Counted from the stretch's first letter, positions 52,293-60,668 are shown. The stretch: DNA of 64,000 nucleotides from Micromonospora matsumotoense (GCF_900091525.1 NZ_FMCU01000003.1:434001-498000), one strand, 5' to 3'. Numbers and translations: made by a program. Notes: generated from the sequence alone by a model not told the origin.

Positions 52293-53534
52293 ATGCCGGA
52301 ATCGTTGGACGCCGCCCTGACCGAGGTCCGGGCGTTGCTGCTCGACCCCGCCCTGACCCGTGCCGTCGCCGCCGGCCGACGCCGTGGGCAGCGCCCCTCC
52401 CTGGTCCGCGCCGAGCTACGCCCGGTGGCCCTCAAGACCGGCCCCCGGTTGCAGATCTCCACGTCCGACGGCGTCCGGCCGTACACCCGGAACGTGTCGC
52501 CGGGCGCGGAGGCCGACGCGGCGGTCGACGCGCTGCTCGCCGAGCCGTTCGGCAACTGGCACGTGGAGACCACCGGGGCGACCCTCCAGCTGCGGGTGAC
52601 CAAGTCCGGCGAGGCCCAGGTGCACCGGGCCGCCGCCAGCCGCCCGGTGACCGGGCCGGTGGGGCACGACCGGGTGAAGGAGTACCTGCTCGATCCGGGG
52701 GACCCGATCTTCGCGGCGATCGGCGGCAACGCCGCCAAGCGGCGGCAGGTCGACGCCTTCCTCCGTGCGCTGGCCGCCACCCTCCCCGACGATCTCACCG
52801 GACGGCTGAGGGTGGTCGACCTGGGCTGCGGCAACGCCTACCTGACCTTCGCCGCCTACCGGTACCTGACCGGTCGCGGGCTGGACGTGGAACTGGTCGG
52901 GGTGGACGTCCGGGAGGATCAACGGCAGCGCAACACCGAACTGGCGGCCCGCCTCGGCTGGGCCGACCGGGTCTCCTTCGTGGCCGGCACCATCGCCGAC
53001 GCGGTGGTGGAGCCCGCCCCCGACCTGGTGCTCGCACTGCACGCCTGCGACACCGCCACCGACGAGGCGTTGGCCCGGGCGGTGCGCTGGGACGCCCGGT
53101 GGGTCCTCGCCGCGCCGTGCTGCCACCACGACCTGGCGGCACAGCTACGTACCCGGCCGACGCCGGCCCCGTACGAGTTGCTGACCCGGCAGGGCATCCT
53201 GCGGGAGCGCTTCGCCGACGTGCTCACCGACGCGCTGCGGGCCGGACTGCTGCGGGCGCACGGCTACCGGGCCGAGGTGGTCGAGTTCGTCGACTCCCGG
53301 CACACCCCCCGTAACCTGCTGATCCGCGCCCGCCGTACCGGCGCGGGGGTCGCTGCCGGGGTCAACAGCCCTGGTGCGGGGGCCGCCGCCGGGGCCGACA
53401 GCACCGCCAGTGACGGCGGCACCGGCGGCGAGCAGCAGTGGGCCGAATACCAGCAACTGGTCGACCAGTGGCAGGTCACCCCGCGCCTGTCGACCCTGCT
53501 GGACGACCGGCCCACGCCGCCCGACGGGGTGTGA
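52293..53534 (+). CDS. Class I SAM-dependent methyltransferase (Methyltransf_32-like)
   Basis: 413 residues from ATG 52293 with GAAAGGATG region upstream. N-terminal ~130 residues form a beta-rich accessory region. The SAM-binding motif is LRVVDLGCGNAYLTFAAYRY, followed by VGVDVREDQRQRNTELAARL. Downstream is DLVLALHACDTATDEALARA and the PCCHHDL motif characteristic of the Methyltransf_32 (GSTCD-like) family. The C-terminus has a low-complexity Gly/Ala insert then a conserved helical end. The target is unknown; related proteins have been suggested to modify RNA, which is not established here. Confidence 0.85.
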   Translation: MPESLDAALTEVRALLLDPALTRAVAAGRRRGQRPSLVRAELRPVALKTGPRLQISTSDGVRPYTRNVSPGAEADAAVDALLAEPFGNWHVETTGATLQLRVTKSGEAQVHRAAASRPVTGPVGHDRVKEYLLDPGDPIFAAIGGNAAKRRQVDAFLRALAATLPDDLTGRLRVVDLGCGNAYLTFAAYRYLTGRGLDVELVGVDVREDQRQRNTELAARLGWADRVSFVAGTIADAVVEPAPDLVLALHACDTATDEALARAVRWDARWVLAAPCCHHDLAAQLRTRPTPAPYELLTRQGILRERFADVLTDALRAGLLRAHGYRAEVVEFVDSRHTPRNLLIRARRTGAGVAAGVNSPGAGAAAGADSTASDGGTGGEQQWAEYQQLVDQWQVTPRLSTLLDDRPTPPDGV

Positions 53535-53541
53535 ACCGGGC

Positions 53542-53967
53542 TCAGCGCCGCCGCCTGCCGGGTCGCTCCCCCGTCCCCCGGTCGAAGACCGACGAGATCC
53601 GCTCGCGCGCCCCACGCTCGTCCTCGCCGAGCGGGGTGGGGAACGGCACCACCGTGCCGGACGTCTCGGCGTTGCCGGCGGCGGCGAAGGCGTTCCAGGA
53701 GATGTCGACCAGGAGCCGCTTGAGTTCGGCGTGCCGGGCGGCGGCGCTGCGTTGCAGGGCCAGCCGCACGCCGAGCACCACCCCCACCAGCGTGGTGGTG
53801 ACGGCACCGGCGGCGGCCAGGACGTGCGCCCCGGTCACCCCGTCACCGGTCAACACCAGCACCAGCAGCCAGGTCCAGAAGCCCAGGGCGAAGACCGCCG
53901 CTTTGGCGACGAAGAAGAGGCTGACCACACCCGGGCGATGCGGCACCGGACGGTCGGGCTCGGCCAT
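53542..53967 (-). CDS. Small two-helix membrane protein, unknown function
   Basis: 141 residues from ATG 53967 (MAEPDRPVPHRPGVVSLFFV). Two membrane helices: SLFFVAKAAVFALGFWTWLL... and GAHVLAAAGAVTTTLVGVVL. A cytoplasmic C-terminal region follows (HAELKRLLVDISWNAFAAAG), with a basic tail ending in RRRR. No known domain is recognised. Convergent with the methyltransferase. The start is favoured because the first helix begins shortly after it. Confidence 0.65.
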   Translation of the reverse strand: MAEPDRPVPHRPGVVSLFFVAKAAVFALGFWTWLLVLVLTGDGVTGAHVLAAAGAVTTTLVGVVLGVRLALQRSAAARHAELKRLLVDISWNAFAAAGNAETSGTVVPFPTPLGEDERGARERISSVFDRGTGERPGRRRR

Positions 53968-54124
53968 GCTGCCCCTCCTCGGTGGTACGGAACGAATCGT
54001 GAACCGCAGATCTTCATGAGTCGGTGACAACTGCCGCCGCTCGCGCCCGCCGGCCACCGGGGCCACCACCTGCCCCGCAACTCTCCGACGGCCTAGTCGT
54101 CGGAACGGACGGACGGACGGACAA

Positions 54125-54152
54125 TTGTCACGACGTCCCGTGGTACTACCCT
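54125..54152 (+). promoter_or_regulatory. Candidate sigma-70-type promoter of the HTH gene
   Basis: TTGTCA (54125-54130) and TACCCT (54147-54152) are separated by 16 nt. A start near 54159 would give a ~47-nt leader before the ATG at 54206. The element follows a GGAC tetranucleotide run (54108-54122). Confidence 0.5.
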
Positions 54153-54205
54153 CGAAGGGCGCACCGGACACCCGACTCCCACCGGAAGGGGACGATCTCA
54201 CCGGC

Positions 54206-54622
54206 ATGGGTTCGACAGAGGTTTCACCACAGATGGCGTTCGCGCGTTTCGTGCGACGGGCCATCGACGACGCCCGTGACGAGCGGGGTTGGACGGTGAG
54301 CGACCTCGCTGCCCATACCGGGGTCGGTCGGTCCACCGTCTTCCGTTGGCTCGCCGGCGACTGGCAGGACTATCCCGAACTGGCCAAGGTGCGCGGTTTC
54401 TGCGCCGCCCTCGACCTGCCGGTCGCGGCGGCCTTCCGGGCCCTCGGCCTGCCCGACTCGGGGCCCACCCCCCGCCGCCGCGCCGACGACGGCCCGGTGG
54501 AGGCGGACGTCCGGGTGATCCTCGACCGGCTGGCCGATCCGACGGTGCCGGCCGAGGAGAAGCACCACATCCGCGACCTGCTCCGCTACCTGGCCCGCCG
54601 CCCGGTCCGCCGGGCCGGCTGA
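54206..54622 (+). CDS. Helix-turn-helix DNA-binding protein (XRE-like)
   Basis: 138 residues from ATG 54206 (MGSTEVSPQMAFARFVRRAI). Residues ~10-75 form an XRE/Cro-type HTH: RGWTVSDLAAHTGVGRSTVF then RWLAGDWQDYPELAKVRGFC. It continues with AALDLPVAAAFRALGLPDSG, the usual trailing helix of this family. The C-terminal ~55 residues are acidic and helical (ADVRVILDRLADPTVPAEEK). Likely a small transcriptional regulator. Its target is unknown. It is bordered by a plausible promoter upstream and repetitive, gene-free sequence downstream (54623-54813). Confidence 0.8.
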   Translation: MGSTEVSPQMAFARFVRRAIDDARDERGWTVSDLAAHTGVGRSTVFRWLAGDWQDYPELAKVRGFCAALDLPVAAAFRALGLPDSGPTPRRRADDGPVEADVRVILDRLADPTVPAEEKHHIRDLLRYLARRPVRRAG

Positions 54623-54813
54623 CCCCCTACGGCTGACCCCCTCCGGTTGGGCCCCTGCGGCTGAGCCCCGGCGGCTGCCCCTCTCCGGCTGAGCTTTTCG
54701 GCTGGCCCCTTCATCGGGCCGGGTGAGCCGCTCCGGCTGAGCCGCTTCGCCGGGCCGGGCAAGCACGCGGGATCGGCAGCGCCGCGCCGGGCCGGGTGTG
54801 CCGGTGGACGGGG

Positions 54814-55950
54814 TCAGCGGACCGTGAGCGTGAACTCGGCGGTCCGCACCACGCCCGCCACCTGGAAGTCCAGGTACATCCGGTAACTGCCGGGGCCGGG
54901 CGCGGTCAGCCAGAACGTCACCGTGTCGGTGGCCGGCCCGGGTCCCGGGTGCACGTGCAGGTAGCCCAGGTCGCCCTCGCGCAGGGCGACCAGATGCCCG
55001 TACGCGCCGAGGTAGCGCTCCAGGGTCGCCGGCTGCCCCGCCCCGTCCCGGACCCGGAACCGCAGCGGTACGGCGGCACCCACCTGCGCCGTGCCCTCGT
55101 AGTCGACGGTGAACCCGGCCACGGTCGCGCGGGTGGCCGGGGCCGGCAGCGGGCGGGGCGTGTAGTCCCCCGGAGCGACCAGGTCCACGCCCAGCGTGGC
55201 CGGGGTCTGCTGGCCGTCGTCGGCGAGCGCGGTGAAGTCCGTGTACGCCCGCCAGACGCCTGGCTGCGGCAGGGTCAGCGGGATCGACCAGGTGCCGTCG
55301 GCGGCCATCGTCGGGTGCAGGTGCTGGAAGCCGGTGAGGTCGCGGCGGACCACGACCAGGTGCATCGGCTTGTCGTGCACGATCGCGAACCGGGTGACCG
55401 GCCGTCGCTGGGCGTCCCGGATCTGGAACCGCAGTTCACCCGCCCGCCCGGCGACGAACTCCCCGCCCGACGGGGTGAGCGTGTAGCCGCCGGAGGTGAC
55501 CGACAGGCCGGTGGCCGCGTCGCCGCCGGACTGTCCGGCGGTGCCGTCGTGCTGGTGCGCCCCGGTGCCCGGCGCGTGGGTGTGGTCACCGGTGGCGGCG
55601 GTCGCCACCGTACGGTCGATCGGCCTCCCGTTGGCCCGGCCGAGACCGAAGCCGAGCAGGACGGCGAGCACCAGGCCACCCACCACCAGCGCCAACCGCA
55701 GCGTGGCCCGGTCCGGTCCGACCGCCGACGCCCCGTCCCCGGCCGAGGTCCCGCCTGCGGACAGCACCCATCCGCCGGGCTCCACGGCGCTCCCGCCGAG
55801 GCCCCGTCCATCCCGGTCCACCGGCTCCGGGGTGCTCCCGTCGACGCCTGGGCCCTCCCGGTCCACCGGCTCCGGGGTGCCCTGGTCGGTGGCCGGTCCG
55901 CCGCTACCTGCCGGGCCGGCGGGCCGGGTGACGGATCGCTGGTCGGCCAT
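54814..55950 (-). CDS. Membrane-anchored protein with His-rich linker (YtkA/FixH-like beta domains)
   Basis: 378 residues from ATG 55950. A disordered Pro/Gly/Asp-rich N-terminus (~80 residues) precedes one membrane helix (ALVVGGLVLAVLLGFGLG). The extracellular part has GDHTHAPGTGAHQHDGTAG, a His cluster that could bind metal, then two beta-rich regions. The first is LRFQIRDAQRRPVTRFAIVH ... TGFQHLHPTMAADGTWSIPL; the second is LERYLGAYGHLVALREGDLG with YLHVHPGPG. This shape resembles YtkA/FixH-like domains of copper-related proteins. The role is inferred only. No partner gene is nearby. Confidence 0.72.
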   Translation of the reverse strand: MADQRSVTRPAGPAGSGGPATDQGTPEPVDREGPGVDGSTPEPVDRDGRGLGGSAVEPGGWVLSAGGTSAGDGASAVGPDRATLRLALVVGGLVLAVLLGFGLGRANGRPIDRTVATAATGDHTHAPGTGAHQHDGTAGQSGGDAATGLSVTSGGYTLTPSGGEFVAGRAGELRFQIRDAQRRPVTRFAIVHDKPMHLVVVRRDLTGFQHLHPTMAADGTWSIPLTLPQPGVWRAYTDFTALADDGQQTPATLGVDLVAPGDYTPRPLPAPATRATVAGFTVDYEGTAQVGAAVPLRFRVRDGAGQPATLERYLGAYGHLVALREGDLGYLHVHPGPGPATDTVTFWLTAPGPGSYRMYLDFQVAGVVRTAEFTLTVR

Positions 55951-56222
55951 CCGCCCACCGTACCGTCGACCCCGTCGGCACCGGGGCGACGGCCGGACAC
56001 CGTGGCGACGGTCGCACTACGGCCGGCCGGGGAACTGATTCTCGTCGGCCCGCCACCGACCGGTCGGCCCACCACTCGGATCGGCCCACCGCTGTCGGCC
56101 GGGTCAGCCGGATGTCGGTCACCTGCGGTGGACCGCCTGCCGCCGCGATCGACCCGAGCCGGGTCAGCCGGTTGTCCACCGCCTGCCGTGGCCGCTCGCC
56201 GCCGTCATCGGCCCGGGCCGGA

Positions 56223-58502
56223 TCAGCCGGCGACGGCGAGGGCCAGGGGGAGGACGTCGGGGGCACCGGCCCGGCGCAGCAGGCGGGTTGCCATCGCCAT
56301 CGTCCAGCCGGAGTCGACCAGGTCGTCGACGAGCAGCACCGGACCGTCCAGCCCGGCCAGCGCCCCGGCCACCTCGTCGGGGACGGTGAAGGCGTCGTGC
56401 AGGGTGCGTACCCGCTGGGCGCTGTTGCCGCGCGGCCCGCCGACGCCGGCCGGGCCGGTGGGGGTGACCAGGCCGAGCAGCGGGAGCCGACCGACCGTGG
56501 CGATCCGCTCGGCGAGCGAGGCGACCAGGGTCGGATGGCTGCGGGAGCCGACCGCGACCACGCCGGACGGGCGGCGCGGCCACGGGTCGTCGCCGTGGGC
56601 CCACGCCTTCAGCACCTCCACCACGGCCGCCGCCACGTCGTCGGGGACCGGGCCGTCGGCCGTGTCCGGGCCGACCAGGGCGCGCAGCCGGCCACCCCAA
56701 CCCAGGTCGGACAGCCGCCCCACTGCCCGGCCGGGCAGTGCCTGCTCCGTCGGCGGAATCCGCCCCTTCAGCGGTACGCCGACCGCGTCGAGGCCGGTCG
56801 GCCAGAGCTTCTTGGGGGCGATCTGCACCCCGGGGCGGCCGAGGAAGGTCTGCGCGGCGGTCAACGCGGGGTCGGAGACGTCGGCGGTGAACAGTGGCGC
56901 GGCACAGCGGTCACACCGGCCGCAGTCGTCCGCCCCGCTGTCGTCCAGGCAGTCCCGCAGGTAACGCATCCGGCAACCGGGCGTGCTGGCGTACTCGCGC
57001 ATGGCCTGCTGCTCGGCGGTGCGGGCCTGGGCGACGCGACGCAGCCGGGCCTCGTCATAGGTCCAGGGCTCGCCGGTGGCGAGCCAGCCGCCACGGACCC
57101 GGCGGACCGCGCCGTCGACGTCGAGCACCTTGAGCATCAGTTCGAGGCGGGTACGGCGCAGGTCGACGATGGGTTCCAGGGCCTGGGTGGAGAGCGGCCG
57201 GTCGGTGTGCAGGGCGGCCAGCACGGTGCGCACCTGGTCCTCGGGCGGGAAGGCGAGCGAGGCGAAGTAGCGCCAGATGGCGGCGTCCTCGACACCGGGC
57301 AGCAGCAGCACCTCGGCGTGTTCGACGGCGCGACCGGCGCGGCCGACCTGTTGGTAGTAGGCGATCGGCGAGGGCGGCGCACCGAGGTGCACCACGAAAC
57401 CGAGATCGGGCTTGTCGAACCCCATCCCGAGCGCGCTGGTCGCCACCAGAGCCTTGATCTTGTTGTCGAGCAGGTCCTGTTCGGCGGCGCGACGGTCGGC
57501 GTCCTCGGCCTGGCCGGTGTAGGAGGCCACCGACCAGCCGCGCCCCCGCAGGAAGTCGGCGGTCTCGGTGGCCGCCGCGACGGTGAGCGTGTAGATGATC
57601 CCGGAGCCGGGCAGCACGTCCAGGTGGTCGGCGAGCCAGGCCAGCCGGTGCGCCGGGCTGGGCAGGTCGAGCACGCCCAGCCGCAGCGACTCCCGGTCCA
57701 GGGTGCCCCGCAGCACCAGCACGTCGGCCCGTCGCCCACCGGCGTCGGCGGGCGACGCGGCTGGATCGGCGGTCGATGCGACGCCGTCGGCGCGAGTTCC
57801 GGCGGGCGACGCGGCGCGGTCGGCGGAGGATGTGGCGCGGTCGGCAGGGGGTGGGGTCGGTTCGGTGCCGAGTTGCTCGGCGACGTCCCGGGTCACCCGC
57901 TCGTTGGCGGTGGCGGTGGTGGCGAGCACCGGGGTCCGCTCGGGCAGGTTACCCAGAAAGGTACGCAGCCGGCGGTAGTCGGGCCGGAAGTCGTGCCCCC
58001 AGTCGGAGACACAGTGCGCCTCGTCCACCACCAGCAGACCGGTGGTGGCGGCCAGCCTCGGCAGGACGGTGTCCCGGAAGTCGGGGTTGTTGAGCCGCTC
58101 GGGGCTGATCAGCAGCACGTCGACCGCCCCCGCGTGGATCTCGGCGGTGATCTCGTCCCACTCGTCGAGGTTGGCCGAGTTGATGGTGCGGGCCCGGATG
58201 CCGGCGCGGGCCGCCGCCTCCACCTGGTTGCGCATCAGCGCCAGCAGCGGCGAGACGATGACCGTCGGGCCGTGCTCGCCGCGCTCGCGCAGTAGTGCGG
58301 TGGCCACGAAGTAGACCGCCGACTTGCCCCACCCGGTGCGCTGCACGCAGAGCACCCGCCGCTGGTCCACCACCAGCGCCTCGATGGCCCGCCACTGGTC
58401 CTCACGCAGCCGGGCGTGCGCGCCGGCCAGCCGCCGCAGCACCCCCTCGGCCCGCTCCCGCACCGCCACCCGATCCTGCTCCACCCGCTCCCGCACCTCC
58501 AC
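56223..58502 (-). CDS. RecQ-type DNA helicase fused to a C-terminal phosphoribosyltransferase domain
   Basis: 759 residues from ATG 58502. Helicase core: CVQRTGWGKSAVYFV (Walker A variant), PTVIVSPLLALMRNQVEAAA, LLVVDEAHCVSDWGHDFRPD (DEAH with the RecQ aromatic loop), TATANERVTRDVAEQLG, LVATSALGMGFDKPDLGFVV and YYQQVGRAGRAVEHA. A zinc module follows with GCRMRYLRDCLDD ... CGRCDRC. The last ~170 residues end with VLLVDDLVDSGWTMAMATRL, the PRTase PRPP loop. Residues ~215-258 are an Ala/Ser/Asp-rich insert in the helicase core. An HRDC domain is absent. Confidence 0.92.
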   Translation of the reverse strand: MEVRERVEQDRVAVRERAEGVLRRLAGAHARLREDQWRAIEALVVDQRRVLCVQRTGWGKSAVYFVATALLRERGEHGPTVIVSPLLALMRNQVEAAARAGIRARTINSANLDEWDEITAEIHAGAVDVLLISPERLNNPDFRDTVLPRLAATTGLLVVDEAHCVSDWGHDFRPDYRRLRTFLGNLPERTPVLATTATANERVTRDVAEQLGTEPTPPPADRATSSADRAASPAGTRADGVASTADPAASPADAGGRRADVLVLRGTLDRESLRLGVLDLPSPAHRLAWLADHLDVLPGSGIIYTLTVAAATETADFLRGRGWSVASYTGQAEDADRRAAEQDLLDNKIKALVATSALGMGFDKPDLGFVVHLGAPPSPIAYYQQVGRAGRAVEHAEVLLLPGVEDAAIWRYFASLAFPPEDQVRTVLAALHTDRPLSTQALEPIVDLRRTRLELMLKVLDVDGAVRRVRGGWLATGEPWTYDEARLRRVAQARTAEQQAMREYASTPGCRMRYLRDCLDDSGADDCGRCDRCAAPLFTADVSDPALTAAQTFLGRPGVQIAPKKLWPTGLDAVGVPLKGRIPPTEQALPGRAVGRLSDLGWGGRLRALVGPDTADGPVPDDVAAAVVEVLKAWAHGDDPWPRRPSGVVAVGSRSHPTLVASLAERIATVGRLPLLGLVTPTGPAGVGGPRGNSAQRVRTLHDAFTVPDEVAGALAGLDGPVLLVDDLVDSGWTMAMATRLLRRAGAPDVLPLALAVAG

Positions 58503-58547
58503 CCGCCATTCCTACCACCCCGGCCGGACACCCCGACCCCTCACGCA

Positions 58548-58607
58548 GTTGATCAAGAGGTTTACGTAAAGATCCGCGCTCAGGGTGACGCAAACTTCTT
58601 GATCACC
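58548..58607. repeat. GATCAAGA-family palindrome, single copy
   Basis: GTTGATCAAGAGGTTTACGT ... ACGCAAACTTCTTGATCACC. Same family as the halves of the 31616-31789 element. It lies between RecQ (minus, starting 58502) and the next minus-strand gene's 3' end. Confidence 0.85.
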
Positions 58608-58622
58608 GGGGCGGGCGGGCGG

Positions 58623-58901
58623 TCACCGGGGGTGCCGGGTGGGAGGGGTGGTGGGGTGGGGGGTGCAGTCGTCGTGGTGGTCGGCTGGGCGTGTGCAGCG
58701 CCGGCCGGGTGTCAGTGGTCGGTCGCAGAAGACCCAGTGGCGTACGGACTGGGCGTCCTCGCGGGACACGGTGGTGCCGCCCCGGTCGACGTCGGACAGG
58801 AAGCCGAGTGCCCGGGTGATCGCCCGGGCAAGTCCCTGGGCGGCGACCAGATCGTCGGCGGCCACCGGCAGGTGGACGACGAACCGTTCCCGGCTCACCA
58901 C
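58623..58901 (-). CDS. Small hypothetical protein
   Basis: 92 residues from GTG 58901 (or the next GTG at 58898), MVSRERFVVHLPVAADDLVA then AQGLARAITRALGFLSDVDR, RHWVFCDRPLTPGRRCTRPA and a His/Pro tail with DHHDDC. Alternating hydrophobic pattern in the first 40 residues and a Cys/His-rich second half. No recognised family. The start lies in a three-copy tandem repeat whose other end is the stop of the DivIVA-like gene upstream, so the two genes probably overlapped originally. Confidence 0.6.
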   Translation of the reverse strand: MVSRERFVVHLPVAADDLVAAQGLARAITRALGFLSDVDRGGTTVSREDAQSVRHWVFCDRPLTPGRRCTRPADHHDDCTPHPTTPPTRHPR

Positions 58902-58990
58902 CGCACGCCCGGCTGACCGACAGTGCAGCCTGTCCGGGTCACCACCGCACGCCCGTGCTGCTCGACGGCGAAGCCTGTCCGGGTCACCAC
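58892..58990. repeat. Three-copy 44/45-bp tandem repeat at a stop/start junction
   Basis: TCACCACCGCACGCCCG-type units recur at 58892, 58936 and 58981. On the minus strand GTGGTGA reads as TGG-TGA (stop of the DivIVA-like gene) at one end and GTG-GTG (start of the 92-residue gene) at the other. The sequence is unrelated to the nuo arrays, but the geometry is the same. Confidence 0.85.
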
Positions 58991-59376
58991 CGCATGTCCG
59001 ACGTGAAGTGGGTCCGCCAGGAGCGTAACGCGCGCTTGATCCGTTGGTTCTCCTCCCTGGTCAGGGCCAGGTCGCGCCGGGCCGCCGCCAGGTCGGCGGC
59101 CACCCGGTGCAGGAAGGCGTGCACCTCCACCGGGTCTAGCCCCCGCTTGACCAGGCCGAACTGTCGTTCCTCGACCTGTCGGGCGGTCAGCGGCCGACAC
59201 GCCTGCGAGCGGTACCAACCACCGTTCGGCGGGCGCTCCGACCAGCGTCGTCCCGCCCGGCGACGGTGCGGACGAGGTTCCAGGCGATGACACAGGGGGC
59301 GGGTAAGGCCGCGCCACGGGCGGTGGCCGGATCGACCGAGCCACGGGCGGCGGAGCAGGGACAACAGGATGTGCAT
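58984..59376 (-). CDS. DivIVA-domain protein
   Basis: 130 residues from ATG 59376 (MHILLSLLRRPWLGRSGHRP). The first ~60 residues are basic, Arg/His/Trp-rich. The second half is a short DivIVA/Wag31-type coiled-coil module: LTARQVEERQFGLVKRGLDP then VEVHAFLHRVAADLAAARRD, LALTREENQRIKRAL. The RQ-F-x4-R-G-x-D-P-x-E-V-x-x-F-L pattern is diagnostic of DivIVA N-terminal domains. It lacks the long coiled coil of true Wag31, so it is a small accessory member with possible polar or membrane role. Function unknown. Confidence 0.78.
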   Translation of the reverse strand: MHILLSLLRRPWLGRSGHRPWRGLTRPLCHRLEPRPHRRRAGRRWSERPPNGGWYRSQACRPLTARQVEERQFGLVKRGLDPVEVHAFLHRVAADLAAARRDLALTREENQRIKRALRSWRTHFTSDMRW

Positions 59377-59558
59377 GGGTCACCTTCCGGGTCGCGTTCC
59401 ATTCGGTGCAGTGGAAGGTGACCCGGCCCGCCGATAGGGGACGCGGACCGGGTCACCGGCCTCGGGACCGCAGCCCTGTTCGGCGGTACGGCCCCGGAGC
59501 CAACCCTGGGTGTCCGCCCCCGAGGTTTGCCGAACCAACCGGAACCGGACACCAGCAA

Positions 59559-59675
59559 CCTACACCAGTATCTAGCGGTAGTCGACATTCAGTTATCGGA
59601 GCGTCGACAACTTGTTGCAGTTACTTGTGTAGGTAGGGCAAGATCAGGGATGCCGAACCAACCGGAGTCCTTGCC
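59559..59675 (+). promoter_or_regulatory. Putative control region of the small GntR gene
   Basis: CCTACAC (59559-59565) and GTGTAGG (59627-59633) form an inverted pair. TGCCGAACCAACCGGA occurs near 59529 and again at 59650, the second just upstream of the ATG at 59676. These could be autoregulatory sites. No clear -10/-35 pair is certain. Confidence 0.45.
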
Positions 59676-59906
59676 ATGCCCACTGCGCCCGCGCCCTACA
59701 AGGTGATCGCCAACGACTTCACCGCAAAGATCAAGAGCGGTGAACTGAAACCGGGCGACAAGCTGCCCTCGACCCGTCAGATCGCCGACCAGTACAGCGT
59801 CAGCATGAACACCGCCTATCGGGCGATGTCACTGCTGCACGACCGCGAGCTGATCACCGGGCAGCCCGGTCGTGGCACCTACGTCGCCCAGCCCTCGACG
59901 CAGTAA
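59676..59906 (+). CDS. Minimal GntR-type DNA-binding protein (no effector domain)
   Basis: 76 residues from ATG 59676. PYKVIANDFTAKIKSGELKP, GDKLPSTRQIADQYSVSMNT, AYRAMSLLHDRELITGQPGR then GTYVAQP cover the entire winged HTH. Nothing follows, so there is no ligand domain; the protein may work as an autoregulated DNA-binding factor or a YtrA-like relic. Regulatory direct and inverted repeats lie upstream. It is not next to an obvious target, and the 244-bp gap to 60151 shows nothing recognisable. Confidence 0.88.
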   Translation: MPTAPAPYKVIANDFTAKIKSGELKPGDKLPSTRQIADQYSVSMNTAYRAMSLLHDRELITGQPGRGTYVAQPSTQ

Positions 59907-60150
59907 CCCGCCCGCCCCGGGGTCCGGAGACCTCGTGACGTCCACGATCAGGGGCCGCCCGGCCAGCGACACACGTGGCACGCCGAGCCGTTGGACCTGA
60001 TGACGTCAGCGGATCAGACGATTCGTCGAGGCGCTCCGGGCCGGCATTCCCCCGTCCACCGCTGTGGCTTTGATCCTCGTCGGTCGGGGCTTCCCGGGCT
60101 GCCCCGGCTGGTCGGGATCGACGTGGGGGCCGGTCCGTTAGGGTGGGCCG

Positions 60151-60552
60151 ATGCGGCGACTCTCCGAGGAGACGGTCCTGGCCGTCGGCAGGCTGACGTT
60201 GGCCGCGACCGAGCTGGAATACCTGCTCGCCGGCATCGGTGCAGGTCAGGCCGACGACGGCGACCTCGCCGCGATCTTCACCGCTCCCGGCGAGCCGTTG
60301 CAGGTGGCGCGACGCCGCGCCCAGCTGGCCTCCCCGGACCACCGTGCCGAGTTCGTCGGGCTGGTCGAGGCTGCCGCGACGTACCTCGTGCAGAGCCGGA
60401 CGGCCGTACGCGCCCTGTGGTTCGACGGTAACCGCGTCGACGCGGCGACCTTCGACGAGATCGCCGGCCTGGTCCTGCGCTGCCGGGACCGGCTCCAGGC
60501 GCTGCACGACGACCTGACCCACCGCGCATCCGCGCCACCCCGCACCCGTTGA
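60151..60552 (+). CDS. Small helical hypothetical protein
   Basis: 133 residues from ATG 60151 (MRRLSEETVLAVGRLTLAAT). Predominantly alpha-helical: ELEYLLAGIGAGQADDGDLA, RAEFVGLVEAAATYLVQSRT and FDEIAGLVLRCRDRLQALHD. The heptad-like Leu spacing suggests helix packing. No signal, membrane helix or enzyme motif. Codon use looks coding. I do not recognise the family. It is followed by a palindrome that could terminate it. Confidence 0.65.
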   Translation: MRRLSEETVLAVGRLTLAATELEYLLAGIGAGQADDGDLAAIFTAPGEPLQVARRRAQLASPDHRAEFVGLVEAAATYLVQSRTAVRALWFDGNRVDAATFDEIAGLVLRCRDRLQALHDDLTHRASAPPRTR

Positions 60553-60586
60553 CCGCCCGAGCGGGCCTCCACCGGCTCAGTCGGTG

Positions 60587-60640
60587 GATTGTGGAGAGTT
60601 GTTGCGGCCCAGGCCCAGGCGACAACAACTCTCCACAATC
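60587..60640. repeat. 18-bp palindrome between convergent genes
   Basis: GATTGTGGAGAGTTGTTG (60587-60604) and CAACAACTCTCCACAATC (60623-60640) are exact complements with an 18-nt loop. It is likely a bidirectional terminator and resembles Micromonospora dispersed repeats (recollection). Confidence 0.85.
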
Positions 60641-60668
60641 TGACAACCTGGACCACCCGACGTCCGTG

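Noticed and set aside
58402..58593. Small minus-strand frame upstream of RecQ
   Set aside because: Runs through the GATCAAGA repeat and overlaps the RecQ start region in another frame; Ala/Gly-rich with no ribosome-binding site.
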